Shown one piece after another: positions 17,695-24,236 of a stretch of DNA of 64,000 bases. Under the pieces are notes generated by a model. That model was given only the letters and a program-made list of their open reading frames with translations, was not told the origin of the DNA and made no database searches. The position numbers and the translations under genes were made by a program. Positions within the stretch are counted from its first letter, which is position 1. Every line of letters begins with the position of its first letter. Origin of the DNA: Sphingobium jiangsuense (lineage in GTDB: Bacteria; Pseudomonadota; Alphaproteobacteria; Sphingomonadales; Sphingomonadaceae); the NCBI RefSeq assembly GCF_014196495.1, contig NZ_JACIDT010000004.1:62001-126000 (forward strand). The letters run 5' to 3'.

Positions 17695-19443
17695 TCAGAA
17701 GGCGTCGGCGGCAAGCGCCATGACCGGGCCTTCGCCCTCGGCGATGCCCGCCGCGAGCGCCTGCGCCTGCGGCAACATGCGCCGGGCGAAGAAATCCGCG
17801 ACGGCGAGCTTCGCGCCGTGCAGCGGCGTGTCGCCCCCGGCGGCGGCGGCCGCCATGCGCGTCCACATCCAGCCCATCGACACCAGCGCGAACAGCCGCA
17901 GATAATCGACCGCCGCCGCGCCCGTCGCATCGACGCCCGCGCCGCGCAGCGAGGCGGTCGCGCCGCGCAGCAGCTCCAGCGCCTGCCCGGTGCGCCGGGC
18001 GACGTCCGCCGCCTGCGGGATCGACGCGGCCGCCTGCAGATCCTGCACGATCTGCGCGAAGAAGCCTTCCACGACCGCGCCGCCCGCCAGCGGCAGCTTT
18101 CGCCCGACCAGGTCCATCGCCTGCACGCCGTTGGTGCCCTCGTAAATCTGGGCGATGCGCGCATCGCGGACGAACTGCTCCATCCCCCATTCGCGGATAT
18201 AGCCATGGCCGCCGAACACCTGCTGCGCCTGCACCGCGCTCTCGAATCCGAAATCGGTGAAGGCGGCCTTGACCACCGGGGTCAGCAGCGCCACCAGCGC
18301 ATCGGATTTCGCCCGCTCGCCCGCATCCGGGTGGGCATGGGCGCGGTCGAGCTGCAACGCCGTCCACCCGGCGAGCGCGCGGCCCGCCTCGACGAAGGCG
18401 CGGATGGAGAGCAGCATGCGCCGCACATCGGCATGCTCGACGATCGCCACCGGCCCGCGCGATCCATCGGCGCTGCGGCCCTGCAGCCGCTCCTTCGCAT
18501 AGCCCGCCGCCTGGGTGTAGGCGGCGCCCGCGATGCCGAGGCCCTGGATGCCGACCATCAGCCGCTCCGCGTTCATCATCGTGAACATGGCGGCGAGGCC
18601 GCGATGCGGCTCGCCCACCAGCCAGCCGGTCGCGCCGTCATAATTCATCACGCAGGTGGGCTGCGCGTGGATGCCCATCTTCTTTTCCAGCGCGCCGACC
18701 GACAGGGTGTTGCGCAAGGTAAAGCCGCCATCGGCATCGGGCAGGAACTTGGGCACGAGGAACAGGCTGATCCCCTTCACGCCCGGAGGCGCGTCGGGCA
18801 GCCGGGCGAGCACGAGATGGACGATGTTGCCGCCGAAATCATGGTCGCCCGACGAGATGAAGATCTTGGTGCCCGTGACGGCGTAGCTGCCGTCGCCCTT
18901 CGGCTCCGCCTTGGTCTTGAGCAGCGCGAGATCGGTGCCCGCGCCGCTTTCGGTCAGCGCCATCGCGCCGGTCCATTCGCCGCTCACCATGCGGGGCAGA
19001 TAGGCGGCCTTGAGGTCGTCGCTCGCATGGGCGGCGATCGCCTCATAGGCGCCGCGCGTCAGGCCGGGGAACAGGCCGAAGGAAAGGTTGGTGGCCGAGA
19101 TCATCTCGTCGAGCCAGAGCTGGAGGATGAAGGGCAGTCCCTGCCCGCCATGGGCCGGATCGGCGGAGAGCGAGGCCCAGCCCGCCTGCGCGAATTCGCG
19201 ATAGGCCTCGGCGAAGCCTTCGGGCGTGTGCACCTCGCCGTCGATCAGGCGGGAGCCCTGCTCGTCCCCTTCGCGGTTGAGCGGGTGCAGCCGTTCGGCG
19301 CACATCTTGCCGGCCTCTTCCAGCACCGTCGCCGCGAGGTCGGCATCCACCTCCTTGCCGATCTCCGCCATCGCCCGGTCGAAACCGAGCACCTCGTTCA
19401 GCAGGAAGCGATAATCGTCGACGGGGGGAATATAACTGTACAT
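17695..19443 (-). CDS. Acyl-CoA dehydrogenase, long form (DmdC-like)
   Basis: A 582-residue acyl-CoA dehydrogenase with a C-terminal extra helical domain, like FadE5/DmdC-type enzymes. It has ALTESGAGTDLALLKTKA, GTKIFISSGDHDFG, a VFGGHGYIREWGMEQFVRD helix and IYEGTNGVQAMDLVGRK, which contains the catalytic Glu. It starts the operon that continues with the FadB-like enzyme and the thiolase. Proteins of this branch act on straight-chain or 3-methylthiopropionyl-CoA; the exact substrate cannot be read. It resembles the enzyme at 10660-12429 in layout but is clearly a separate paralogue. Confidence 0.92.
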   Translation of the reverse strand: MYSYIPPVDDYRFLLNEVLGFDRAMAEIGKEVDADLAATVLEEAGKMCAERLHPLNREGDEQGSRLIDGEVHTPEGFAEAYREFAQAGWASLSADPAHGGQGLPFILQLWLDEMISATNLSFGLFPGLTRGAYEAIAAHASDDLKAAYLPRMVSGEWTGAMALTESGAGTDLALLKTKAEPKGDGSYAVTGTKIFISSGDHDFGGNIVHLVLARLPDAPPGVKGISLFLVPKFLPDADGGFTLRNTLSVGALEKKMGIHAQPTCVMNYDGATGWLVGEPHRGLAAMFTMMNAERLMVGIQGLGIAGAAYTQAAGYAKERLQGRSADGSRGPVAIVEHADVRRMLLSIRAFVEAGRALAGWTALQLDRAHAHPDAGERAKSDALVALLTPVVKAAFTDFGFESAVQAQQVFGGHGYIREWGMEQFVRDARIAQIYEGTNGVQAMDLVGRKLPLAGGAVVEGFFAQIVQDLQAAASIPQAADVARRTGQALELLRGATASLRGAGVDATGAAAVDYLRLFALVSMGWMWTRMAAAAAGGDTPLHGAKLAVADFFARRMLPQAQALAAGIAEGEGPVMALAADAF

Positions 19444-19472
19444 CGGGGCCTCTCCCTGTAAGCTGGCATCGC

Positions 19473-19499
19473 ACTATACCAAACGTCTGTTACAGTCAA
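19473..19499 (-). promoter_or_regulatory. Possible promoter of the beta-oxidation operon
   Basis: On the minus strand TTGACT (19499-19494) is followed after 15 nt by TATAGT (19478-19473), 30 nt before the ATG at 19443. The spacer is shorter than the usual 17. The sequence between them, GTAACAGACGTTTGG, could hold a regulator half-site of the TetR type used for fatty-acid genes. Confidence 0.35.
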
Positions 19500-19644
19500 T
19501 CGCCCGATGTGGGAAGGCATCAACGCTGGCGCAATGCGGGGCCGAGCCCTGACGGCTGCCTTCTGTGCGATGGCGAAGGCGTCCGGCGGACCCTCGCTGT
19601 TCGGGGCATGATTCGCCCATGCCCAAGCACGTGCGTCATTGCAG

Positions 19645-19668
19645 GGAACCCGCTGTCGGTTGGCGGTT
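19645..19668 (+). promoter_or_regulatory. EcfG-type general stress promoter
   Basis: GGAAC (19645-19649), a 16-nt spacer and GTT (19666-19668) match the alphaproteobacterial general stress response consensus GGAAC-N16/17-GTT. It lies 87 nt before the cupin gene and points toward it. This is a pattern match made by eye; such matches occur by chance, but the location next to a set of small stress-like genes supports it. Confidence 0.5.
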
Positions 19669-19755
19669 TCAACCCTATAGGTCGCAGCCGAGATCGGCCG
19701 TCGCCTCGCCGCACCGGATCGGACGGGCGGAAGGCCGACTCAACGGAGAAGGACG

Positions 19756-20256
19756 ATGGAGACGGAGCAGTTCATCCTGCATGAAAAGGGCTGGATGCCG
19801 AACAACGAGCGGTTGCCGGTCCTGCTCTATCGCGGCGCGGTCGAGGCCGAGGGCAGGAAGGCCGCCGAACGGTTCGAGCGGCTGTTCGCCGACCATGGCT
19901 GGCCGCCGCAATGGCGCGACACGATCTACGATTATCATCATTACCACTCGACCGCCCATGAGGCGCTGGGCGTGGCGAGCGGATACGGGACGCTGCTCCT
20001 CGGCGGGCCGGGCGGGCGCGAGATCGAGGTCCGCGCCGGCGACGCGCTCGTGCTGCCGGTCGGCACCGGCCATCGCCGGCTCGACGTCAGCGACGATTTC
20101 CTCGTCGTCGGCGCCTATCCGGCGGGGCAGGACTGGGACATTTGCCGCGAGGCGCCGACCGACATGGTGCGCCGCCGCATGCGCGACCTTCCCGTTCCCG
20201 ATGAGGACCCGATCGCCGGGAAGGCGGGGCCGCTGCGGGATCACTGGACGAAATGA
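19756..20256 (+). CDS. Cupin-fold protein (YjlB-like)
   Basis: A 166-residue protein resembling the YjlB cupin family: it begins with an N-terminal FILHEKGWMPNNERLPVLLYRGA segment. A cupin core follows, with DYHHYHSTAHEALGV (metal-binding His cluster), GGREIEVRAGDALVLPVGTGH and LVVGAYPAGQDWD. GGAGAAGGAC precedes the ATG. YjlB-type proteins are uncharacterised single-domain cupins, often found near stress genes. The upstream EcfG-like site suggests general stress control here. Confidence 0.8.
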   Translation: METEQFILHEKGWMPNNERLPVLLYRGAVEAEGRKAAERFERLFADHGWPPQWRDTIYDYHHYHSTAHEALGVASGYGTLLLGGPGGREIEVRAGDALVLPVGTGHRRLDVSDDFLVVGAYPAGQDWDICREAPTDMVRRRMRDLPVPDEDPIAGKAGPLRDHWTK

Positions 20257-20366
20257 CCGGATGCCCAACCGGTTGAAATTCCCCGGAGAAGGATCATCTT
20301 GGAGCTGCGCCCGACCGGGCGCGAACATCCTCAGCTTTTGGCTCAACTTTTGGGATGGAGATGATG

Positions 20367-20552
20367 ATGTCCGACAAGCACCTCGATTATCTCAGGCGCG
20401 AGCATGCCCGTCTCGAGGCCGAGATCGACCTTGCTTCCCGCGGCTTGCGACCCGATGAGGTCGCGATCGCGCGGCTCAAGAAGCTGAAGCTCGCGGTCAA
20501 GGACCAGATCGCCGCCTGGTCCCGCGACCTCGGCGTGAGCGAGGTCGCCTGA
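20367..20552 (+). CDS. Small DUF465 (YdcH-like) protein
   Basis: A 61-residue helical protein: SDKHLDYLRREHARLEAEID, then ARLKKLKLAVKDQIAAW. This is the YdcH/DUF465 coiled-coil pattern found as one or several tiny genes in most Proteobacteria. The function is not known. Four in-frame ATGs occur (20355, 20361, 20364, 20367); the last is chosen because GGATGGAG sits at suitable spacing and the family begins there. It lies in the stress-related stretch, transcribed with the cupin gene or from its own promoter. Confidence 0.82.
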   Translation: MSDKHLDYLRREHARLEAEIDLASRGLRPDEVAIARLKKLKLAVKDQIAAWSRDLGVSEVA

Positions 20553-20662
20553 GCCGACAGCGCGGAGCGGGCAGGGCGGAGCCGTCGCGAGCCGGCTCCG
20601 CCTCATGGGCCAACCTTTCGCTTGGTCGAACCTTCGGCGTCAGCCTTGGTGCAGGCGCGGGT

Positions 20663-20703
20663 CCAGACTCTGTCCTGTTCAGATTGAACCGGACAGAGTC
20701 TGG
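20663..20703. repeat. Long near-perfect hairpin, 13 + 5 bp stem
   Basis: CCAGACTCTGTCC (20663-20675) pairs perfectly with GGACAGAGTCTGG (20691-20703). Inside, GTTCA and TGAAC pair around a GAT loop, with one T/C mismatch between the two stems. There is no T-run, so an ordinary rho-independent terminator is unlikely. It lies between the DUF465 gene and the convergent small-gene operon. A short palindromic intergenic repeat is possible and would be seen as further copies elsewhere in the genome. Confidence 0.75.
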
Positions 20704-20733
20704 CTATCCCTTGCTTGCCGCGTTTTCCGAGCC

Positions 20734-20752
20734 GTCAGATGTGCCATCTGAC
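20734..20752. repeat. Perfect 8-bp inverted repeat, 3-nt loop
   Basis: GTCAGATG (20734-20741) and CATCTGAC (20745-20752) flank a TGC loop. It is 31 nt from the larger hairpin and 12 nt from the end of the minus-strand gene at 20764, so it could end that transcript. The minus-strand flank is CGGCTCGGAAAACGC, without a T-run. Confidence 0.6.
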
Positions 20753-20763
20753 TTGAAAGCGCT

Positions 20764-20994
20764 CTAGCGGTTCGCGCCGTCATGATCGGCGCGGGTCGGG
20801 ATGACCGGCTGCACCTTGTCCTTCTTCGTCGCCCGCGTCGGCTCCGGATCCTCGCCGCGCGCGGTCTTCTCCTCGTCGCGGCTGCCGATGTCGGTCGCGA
20901 GCGTGCCGCCCGCGCTTCCCGATTGCGACGGGGTCTGCTCCTGATCGCGAAGATCGGAATCGTCGCGCCCGCCTGTTTGCCTGTTGTCGGTCAT
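20764..20994 (-). CDS. Small hydrophilic protein, probably stress-related
   Basis: A 76-residue protein rich in Asp, Glu, Gln, Gly and Ser, with no hydrophobic core (MTDNRQTGGRDDSDLRDQEQ, later SQSGSAGGTLATDIGSRDEE). It is likely to be disordered. The start at 20994 has GGAGG five bases upstream; longer readings of the frame pass through the neighbouring gene. No enzyme family is recognised. It is the last of five tiny genes transcribed on the minus strand, a set that looks like stress or desiccation proteins. Confidence 0.65.
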   Translation of the reverse strand: MTDNRQTGGRDDSDLRDQEQTPSQSGSAGGTLATDIGSRDEEKTARGEDPEPTRATKKDKVQPVIPTRADHDGANR

Positions 20995-21025
20995 CCTTCC
21001 CTCCATTGTCGGCTGTTTGCGCATC

Positions 21026-21247
21026 TCACCGCTCCACCCCCGGAATCTTGTCCGCGATGGAAGTCTCGCCCCGGCGGCGGTCGTCCGGCGATGGGTCCTC
21101 GCCGCGCAGCTTCGCGTTGCCGACGATTTGCACGTCATCGGCGGAGGCCGGCGCGGGCGGACGGTGGCCGCCTGCCCGCTCCAGTTCCTTGAGCGTCGGG
21201 TTGCGGTTGTTGTTGCTGGATTTGCCTTTGCCGCTGTTGTCACGCAT
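21026..21247 (-). CDS. Small disordered hypothetical protein
   Basis: A 73-residue, strongly polar protein. It begins MRDNSGKGKSSNNNRNPTLK, has a short amphipathic part (KELERAGG) and ends SIADKIPGVER. No transmembrane or signal segment is visible and I do not recognise the family. GGAGAGCGACC precedes the ATG. It stands 31 nt upstream of the 20764-20994 gene and 68 nt downstream of the next, in one direction, so cotranscription is likely. Confidence 0.6.
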   Translation of the reverse strand: MRDNSGKGKSSNNNRNPTLKELERAGGHRPPAPASADDVQIVGNAKLRGEDPSPDDRRRGETSIADKIPGVER

Positions 21248-21315
21248 GGTCGCTCTCCTTGTCTTGCCGTCAGCGTCTTACCGGTCAACGGAAGGCGAGC
21301 CGGGCGCGGGCGCAG

Positions 21316-21525
21316 TTATTTGTTGGTGCGTCCCAGCCGTTCGGGATCGATCGAGCCGTCGGGCTCGGGATCATTCTCGACATCGCCTTCGACCGTATTC
21401 TCGCCTTCGATATCCTCCGGCTCCTCGCCCGTCGCATAGGCGCCTTTCGATTGCCCGATGCCGGGGTTGCGTTCGAGATCCTCGTCGCGCTTCGGCTTCG
21501 GTCCTTCTCTGTTCCGATCGGTCAT
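21316..21525 (-). CDS. Small acidic hypothetical protein
   Basis: A 69-residue, highly acidic and Gly/Pro/Glu-rich protein (GEEPEDIEGENTVEGDVEND). It has no hydrophobic stretch and is most likely disordered. Its ATG overlaps the TGA of the 104-residue upstream gene by four bases (ATGA), and GGAGGATCGC precedes it, so the two are coupled. Function unknown; similar acidic small proteins accompany stress genes in sphingomonads. Confidence 0.65.
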   Translation of the reverse strand: MTDRNREGPKPKRDEDLERNPGIGQSKGAYATGEEPEDIEGENTVEGDVENDPEPDGSIDPERLGRTNK

Positions 21526-21836
21526 GCGATCCTCCTGATCTGCCGCGCGCCCGCCTCGCGAAGCGCGCCTTCGATGACGGGCCGGTCATCGTCGGTGACC
21601 GGAACGGTGAGCTGGATCTCGCCGTCCAGCGGCGCATCGTCGCGCGCGGCCGTGCCCGGCGAGGCGCCCGCGCCGTCCGCGCCGCCGATGCGCGTTCCCG
21701 TGCTGGCGGCTGTTCCCGCCGCCTCGACGAAGAGGACGTCGCGCTCGATCCCATGTTCCTGCACCAGATGCTCGATCGCGAGATCGGCATCACGCCGGGA
21801 GGCGAACAGCGCGCAGAGGCCGTCGGACCGCGCCAT
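21522..21836 (-). CDS. Small protein with an N-terminal ferredoxin-like / general stress fold
   Basis: A 104-residue protein. The first part (CALFASRRDADLAIEHLVQEHGIERDVLFV) has the beta-alpha-beta layout of proteins that bind or sense through a small alpha/beta domain, then comes a Gly/Thr/Ala linker and a second similar unit (IQLTVPVTDDDRPVIEGALREAGA). The family is not certain; the two-unit pattern recalls general-stress GSP17M-like domains. The start at 21836 is chosen because of GGGAGAG upstream and an overlap with the stop of a 23-codon ORF. Part of the coupled small-gene operon. Confidence 0.65.
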   Translation of the reverse strand: MARSDGLCALFASRRDADLAIEHLVQEHGIERDVLFVEAAGTAASTGTRIGGADGAGASPGTAARDDAPLDGEIQLTVPVTDDDRPVIEGALREAGARQIRRIA

Positions 21837-21907
21837 CACCGCTCTCCCGCCGTGGCGGCGGGGCCGTGATTGCCGCCATGACGGCCCTTGTTGCCTTGCC
21901 CTTCCAT
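21836..21907 (-). CDS. Possible 23-residue microprotein (KGG-like)
   Basis: An ATG at 21907 preceded by GGAGAAGAGC opens a 23-codon frame, MEGQGNKGRHGGNHG and onward, ending TGA, which overlaps the next start by one base (TGATG). The Gly/Asn/Lys/His content recalls the repeats of KGG-type stress proteins. It is too short for a firm call, but the ribosome site and the coupling to the next gene argue that it is translated. Confidence 0.4.
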   Translation of the reverse strand: MEGQGNKGRHGGNHGPAATAGER

Positions 21908-22008
21908 GCTCTTCTCCTGTCGGATTGGCGTCGGCGACGGTCGAGCGTGAGCTTGCGCATGTTTGAGCTTGCACATGGCGGGCCGCAGCCGCGTATATCT
22001 TTCAGGAA

Positions 22009-22034
22009 AACCGGCGAGCCGCGCTGCTCGTTCC
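22009..22034 (-). promoter_or_regulatory. Possible EcfG-type promoter of the small-gene operon
   Basis: On the minus strand GGAAC (22034-22030) is followed after 18 nt by GTT (22011-22009). The elements fit the general stress consensus, but the spacer is one base longer than the usual upper limit of 17. It lies about 100 nt before the 23-codon ORF. Confidence 0.35.
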
Positions 22035-22165
22035 TCGCCGTCCGCCCAAGCCCCCTCAGGTCGTCGGAAGATCCGGCCGGTTCGTCACAAGAGAGGGAAG
22101 GGCCGAAAGAGTCCGGATGGCCGCGCCCTTCCTTCCCCCGGCATCGAGCGCGAGGCAAGGCCAAT

Positions 22166-22200
22166 CGCGGGCCGCCGACCCTGCACCCAGGCGGCCCGCG
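22166..22200 (-). terminator. GC hairpin downstream of the BVMO gene
   Basis: CGCGGGCCGCC (22166-22176) pairs perfectly over 11 bp with GGCGGCCCGCG (22190-22200) around a 13-nt loop, 14 nt after the BVMO stop. The minus-strand sequence that follows (GATTGGCCTTGCC) is only weakly T-rich, so termination may need Rho. Confidence 0.55.
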
Positions 22201-22213
22201 CTCCTCCCCGTTG

Positions 22214-24046
22214 TCAGGGGATGAGGGTCATGCCGTTCAGGTCGTTCCGGTCGCGCCACTGCGCGATCAGGTCGCCGAATTTGTAGAAGCCGGGCGCATA
22301 GGGTTCCCCCACCGCCGCGCGGATGCCGCCATGGCCGCCGCCTTCATTGTTGTAATAGCCCGGCGTGCATTCCTGAAGGAAGGTGTCGGGCGGCGCCAGT
22401 TCGCGGATGGTGCTCACCCATTGGTCCTGCGCCTCCTGCGTCGCCTCCACCGTCGTGGCGCCGCGCTTCATCGTCTCGGCGATGATATAGGCGATATGCT
22501 CGCCCTGCTGCTCATACATGGCGGTGACGCTGGTGCTCAGCCCGCCCTGGGTGAAGCCGGTGAAGAACAGCCCCGGAAAGCCGTGGGAACTCATGCCGTG
22601 CAGCGTGCGATAGCCCTCGCTCCAGTGATCGTAGAGCGACAGTCCGCCACGCCCGTCGATCGCCTCTATGCCTGACGCGACCTTCTGGTCCTGCGCCGAG
22701 ATTTCGAAGCCGCTGGCGAAGATGATGCAGTCGACCTCATAGTCCTTGCCGTTCGCGACCAGCCCCTTTTCCGTCACCCGCTCGACGCCCTTGCTCGCCG
22801 ACACGTCCACCAAAGTCACATTGGGCCGGTTGAACGCGGGCAGATAGTCGTTGCTGGAACAGGGGCGCTTGCACATATAGCGATAATAGGGTTTCAGCGC
22901 CTCGGCCGTTTCCGGGTTCTTGACGATCTCGTCGGTCCGGCGGCGGATGCGCTCCATCGTCGCATAATCCTCCTCCTCGCGGATCGCGACCAGCTCCTCT
23001 ATCGACAGCTCGCGCCCCGCCGCAGCGACGCGGCCCGAAACATTGCGCCCGACCTCGGTGAAGAAGTCGCAGGTCTGGTCCTCCTCCGCCGCCTTCGACG
23101 GAAAGGGCTCGCCGGAAAAGACGTAGAAATTTTCCTGCCGCTCGCGCTGCCAGCCCGGCTTCAGGCTCGCCGCCCATTCGGGATCGGTGGGGTCGTTGCG
23201 GCGATGGTCCACCGCCGACGGGGTGCGCTGGAATACCGTCAGATGCTTCGCATATTGGCCGAGGATCGGCACGATCTGGATCGCGGTGGCGCCGGTGCCT
23301 ATCACCGCGACGCGCTTGTCGGCCAGCCTGTCCAGCACCGGGTCGCCGGGACCGCCGCCGGTATAGCCATAATCCCAGCGCGCGGAATGGAACATATGGC
23401 CGCTGAAGCTGGCGAGGCCGGGAATGCCCGGCAGCTTCGGCTTGCTCCACGGCCCGGTCGCCATGATGACGAAGCGCGCGCGCAGCTCATCGTCCTGGTT
23501 GGTCCTGATCGTCCAGCGCCGGGTCCCCTCTTCCCAGATCATCGAGCGGATCATCGTGCCGAACAGCGCGCCTTCATAAAGGCCGAAATGCTCGCCCATG
23601 TTGCGGCAATGGCCGTAAATCTCGACCCCGTCGACGAAGCGGCGGGAGGGCATATAGTCCAGCTCCTCCAGCATCGGGATATAGCAATAGGATTCATTGT
23701 CGCACTGGATGCCGGGATAGCGGTTCCAGTACCAGGCGCCGCCGAAATCGCCGCCCATCTCGATGATGCGGACGTCCTCGACCCCGGCCTTCTTGAGATA
23801 GGCGCCCGCCAGCAGCCCGGCAAAGCCGCCGCCGATGATCGCCACGTCGATGTCGGCGGCGACGGGATCGCGCACCACCGGCGGGCTGTAGGGGTCGGCC
23901 TCCCAGAAATCGGGCATGTCGGTGGTGACGTGCACATATTGCGCCGTGCCTTCCCTGCGCAGCCGCTTGTCCCGTTCGTGCCGGTATTTTTCCCGCAGCG
24001 CGTCCAGCTCGAAATCGTGGGGCGTCACCGATGGCGCACAGCGCAT
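22214..24046 (-). CDS. Baeyer-Villiger monooxygenase (type I, FAD/NADPH)
   Basis: A 610-residue flavoprotein. The FAD Rossmann motif IIGGGFAGLLAG is at residues 71-81. The Baeyer-Villiger fingerprint FxGxxxHxxxW is complete: Phe214, Gly216, His220, Trp224 (FSGHMFHSARWDYG). The NADPH motif GTGATA is near 250. An extended N-terminus (about 65 residues before the FAD site) is typical of the cyclododecanone/phenylacetone/steroid BVMO branch. It inserts oxygen next to a ketone to give an ester or lactone. Start 24046 has GGAGAG upstream. A lactone product would be opened to a hydroxy acid, which fits the kinase/acyl-CoA dehydrogenase modules nearby. Substrate unknown. Confidence 0.92.
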   Translation of the reverse strand: MRCAPSVTPHDFELDALREKYRHERDKRLRREGTAQYVHVTTDMPDFWEADPYSPPVVRDPVAADIDVAIIGGGFAGLLAGAYLKKAGVEDVRIIEMGGDFGGAWYWNRYPGIQCDNESYCYIPMLEELDYMPSRRFVDGVEIYGHCRNMGEHFGLYEGALFGTMIRSMIWEEGTRRWTIRTNQDDELRARFVIMATGPWSKPKLPGIPGLASFSGHMFHSARWDYGYTGGGPGDPVLDRLADKRVAVIGTGATAIQIVPILGQYAKHLTVFQRTPSAVDHRRNDPTDPEWAASLKPGWQRERQENFYVFSGEPFPSKAAEEDQTCDFFTEVGRNVSGRVAAAGRELSIEELVAIREEEDYATMERIRRRTDEIVKNPETAEALKPYYRYMCKRPCSSNDYLPAFNRPNVTLVDVSASKGVERVTEKGLVANGKDYEVDCIIFASGFEISAQDQKVASGIEAIDGRGGLSLYDHWSEGYRTLHGMSSHGFPGLFFTGFTQGGLSTSVTAMYEQQGEHIAYIIAETMKRGATTVEATQEAQDQWVSTIRELAPPDTFLQECTPGYYNNEGGGHGGIRAAVGEPYAPGFYKFGDLIAQWRDRNDLNGMTLIP

Positions 24047-24147
24047 GTTTCGACTCTCCTTCGATGGCCTCGCGGGCCTTTCGCCGTTCATAGACGGACC
24101 TGCGGCGCTATTTCAATATGTAATTAATTAAACCGCTATCCACACCT

Positions 24148-24219
24148 TCATGCGGCGGTATAGCCTCCGCCCACCGGCATCGCCGCGCCGGTGACGATGA
24201 CGACCTTGTCCTCCAGCAT
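24148..24219 (-). pseudogene. SDR remnant: N- and C-terminus joined by an internal deletion
   Basis: From the ATG at 24219 the frame reads MLEDKVVIVTGAA and then directly MPVGGGYTAA and stop, 23 residues in all. The first part is a perfect SDR N-terminus up to the cofactor loop. The second is an SDR C-terminus (usually TGAAMPVDGGYTA). Both ends of a typical SDR contain a TGAA-coding stretch, so recombination between ACCGGCGCGG-like repeats would remove about 230 codons and keep the frame. GGAGAGG precedes the start and the APH gene ends 17 nt upstream. The related module at 30726-33804 has an intact SDR as its third gene. Confidence 0.7.
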
Positions 24220-24236
24220 GACGTCCTCTCCAGCGG

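Larger units (their letters stand above)
19444..19755. other. Divergent intergenic region, beta-oxidation operon / cupin gene
   Basis: These 312 bases contain no supported gene on either strand. The 60 bases next to the acyl-CoA dehydrogenase hold a possible sigma70 promoter. The half next to the cupin gene contains a site with the spacing of EcfG-type general stress promoters. The middle part (19510-19640) has no recognisable element. Confidence 0.5.
21908..22213. other. Region between BVMO gene and the small-gene operon
   Basis: These 306 bases hold no supported gene beyond the elements listed separately: an EcfG-like site at 22009-22034 pointing to the small-gene operon and a strong GC hairpin at 22166-22200 after the BVMO gene. 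The remainder is plain GC-rich sequence. Confidence 0.5.
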
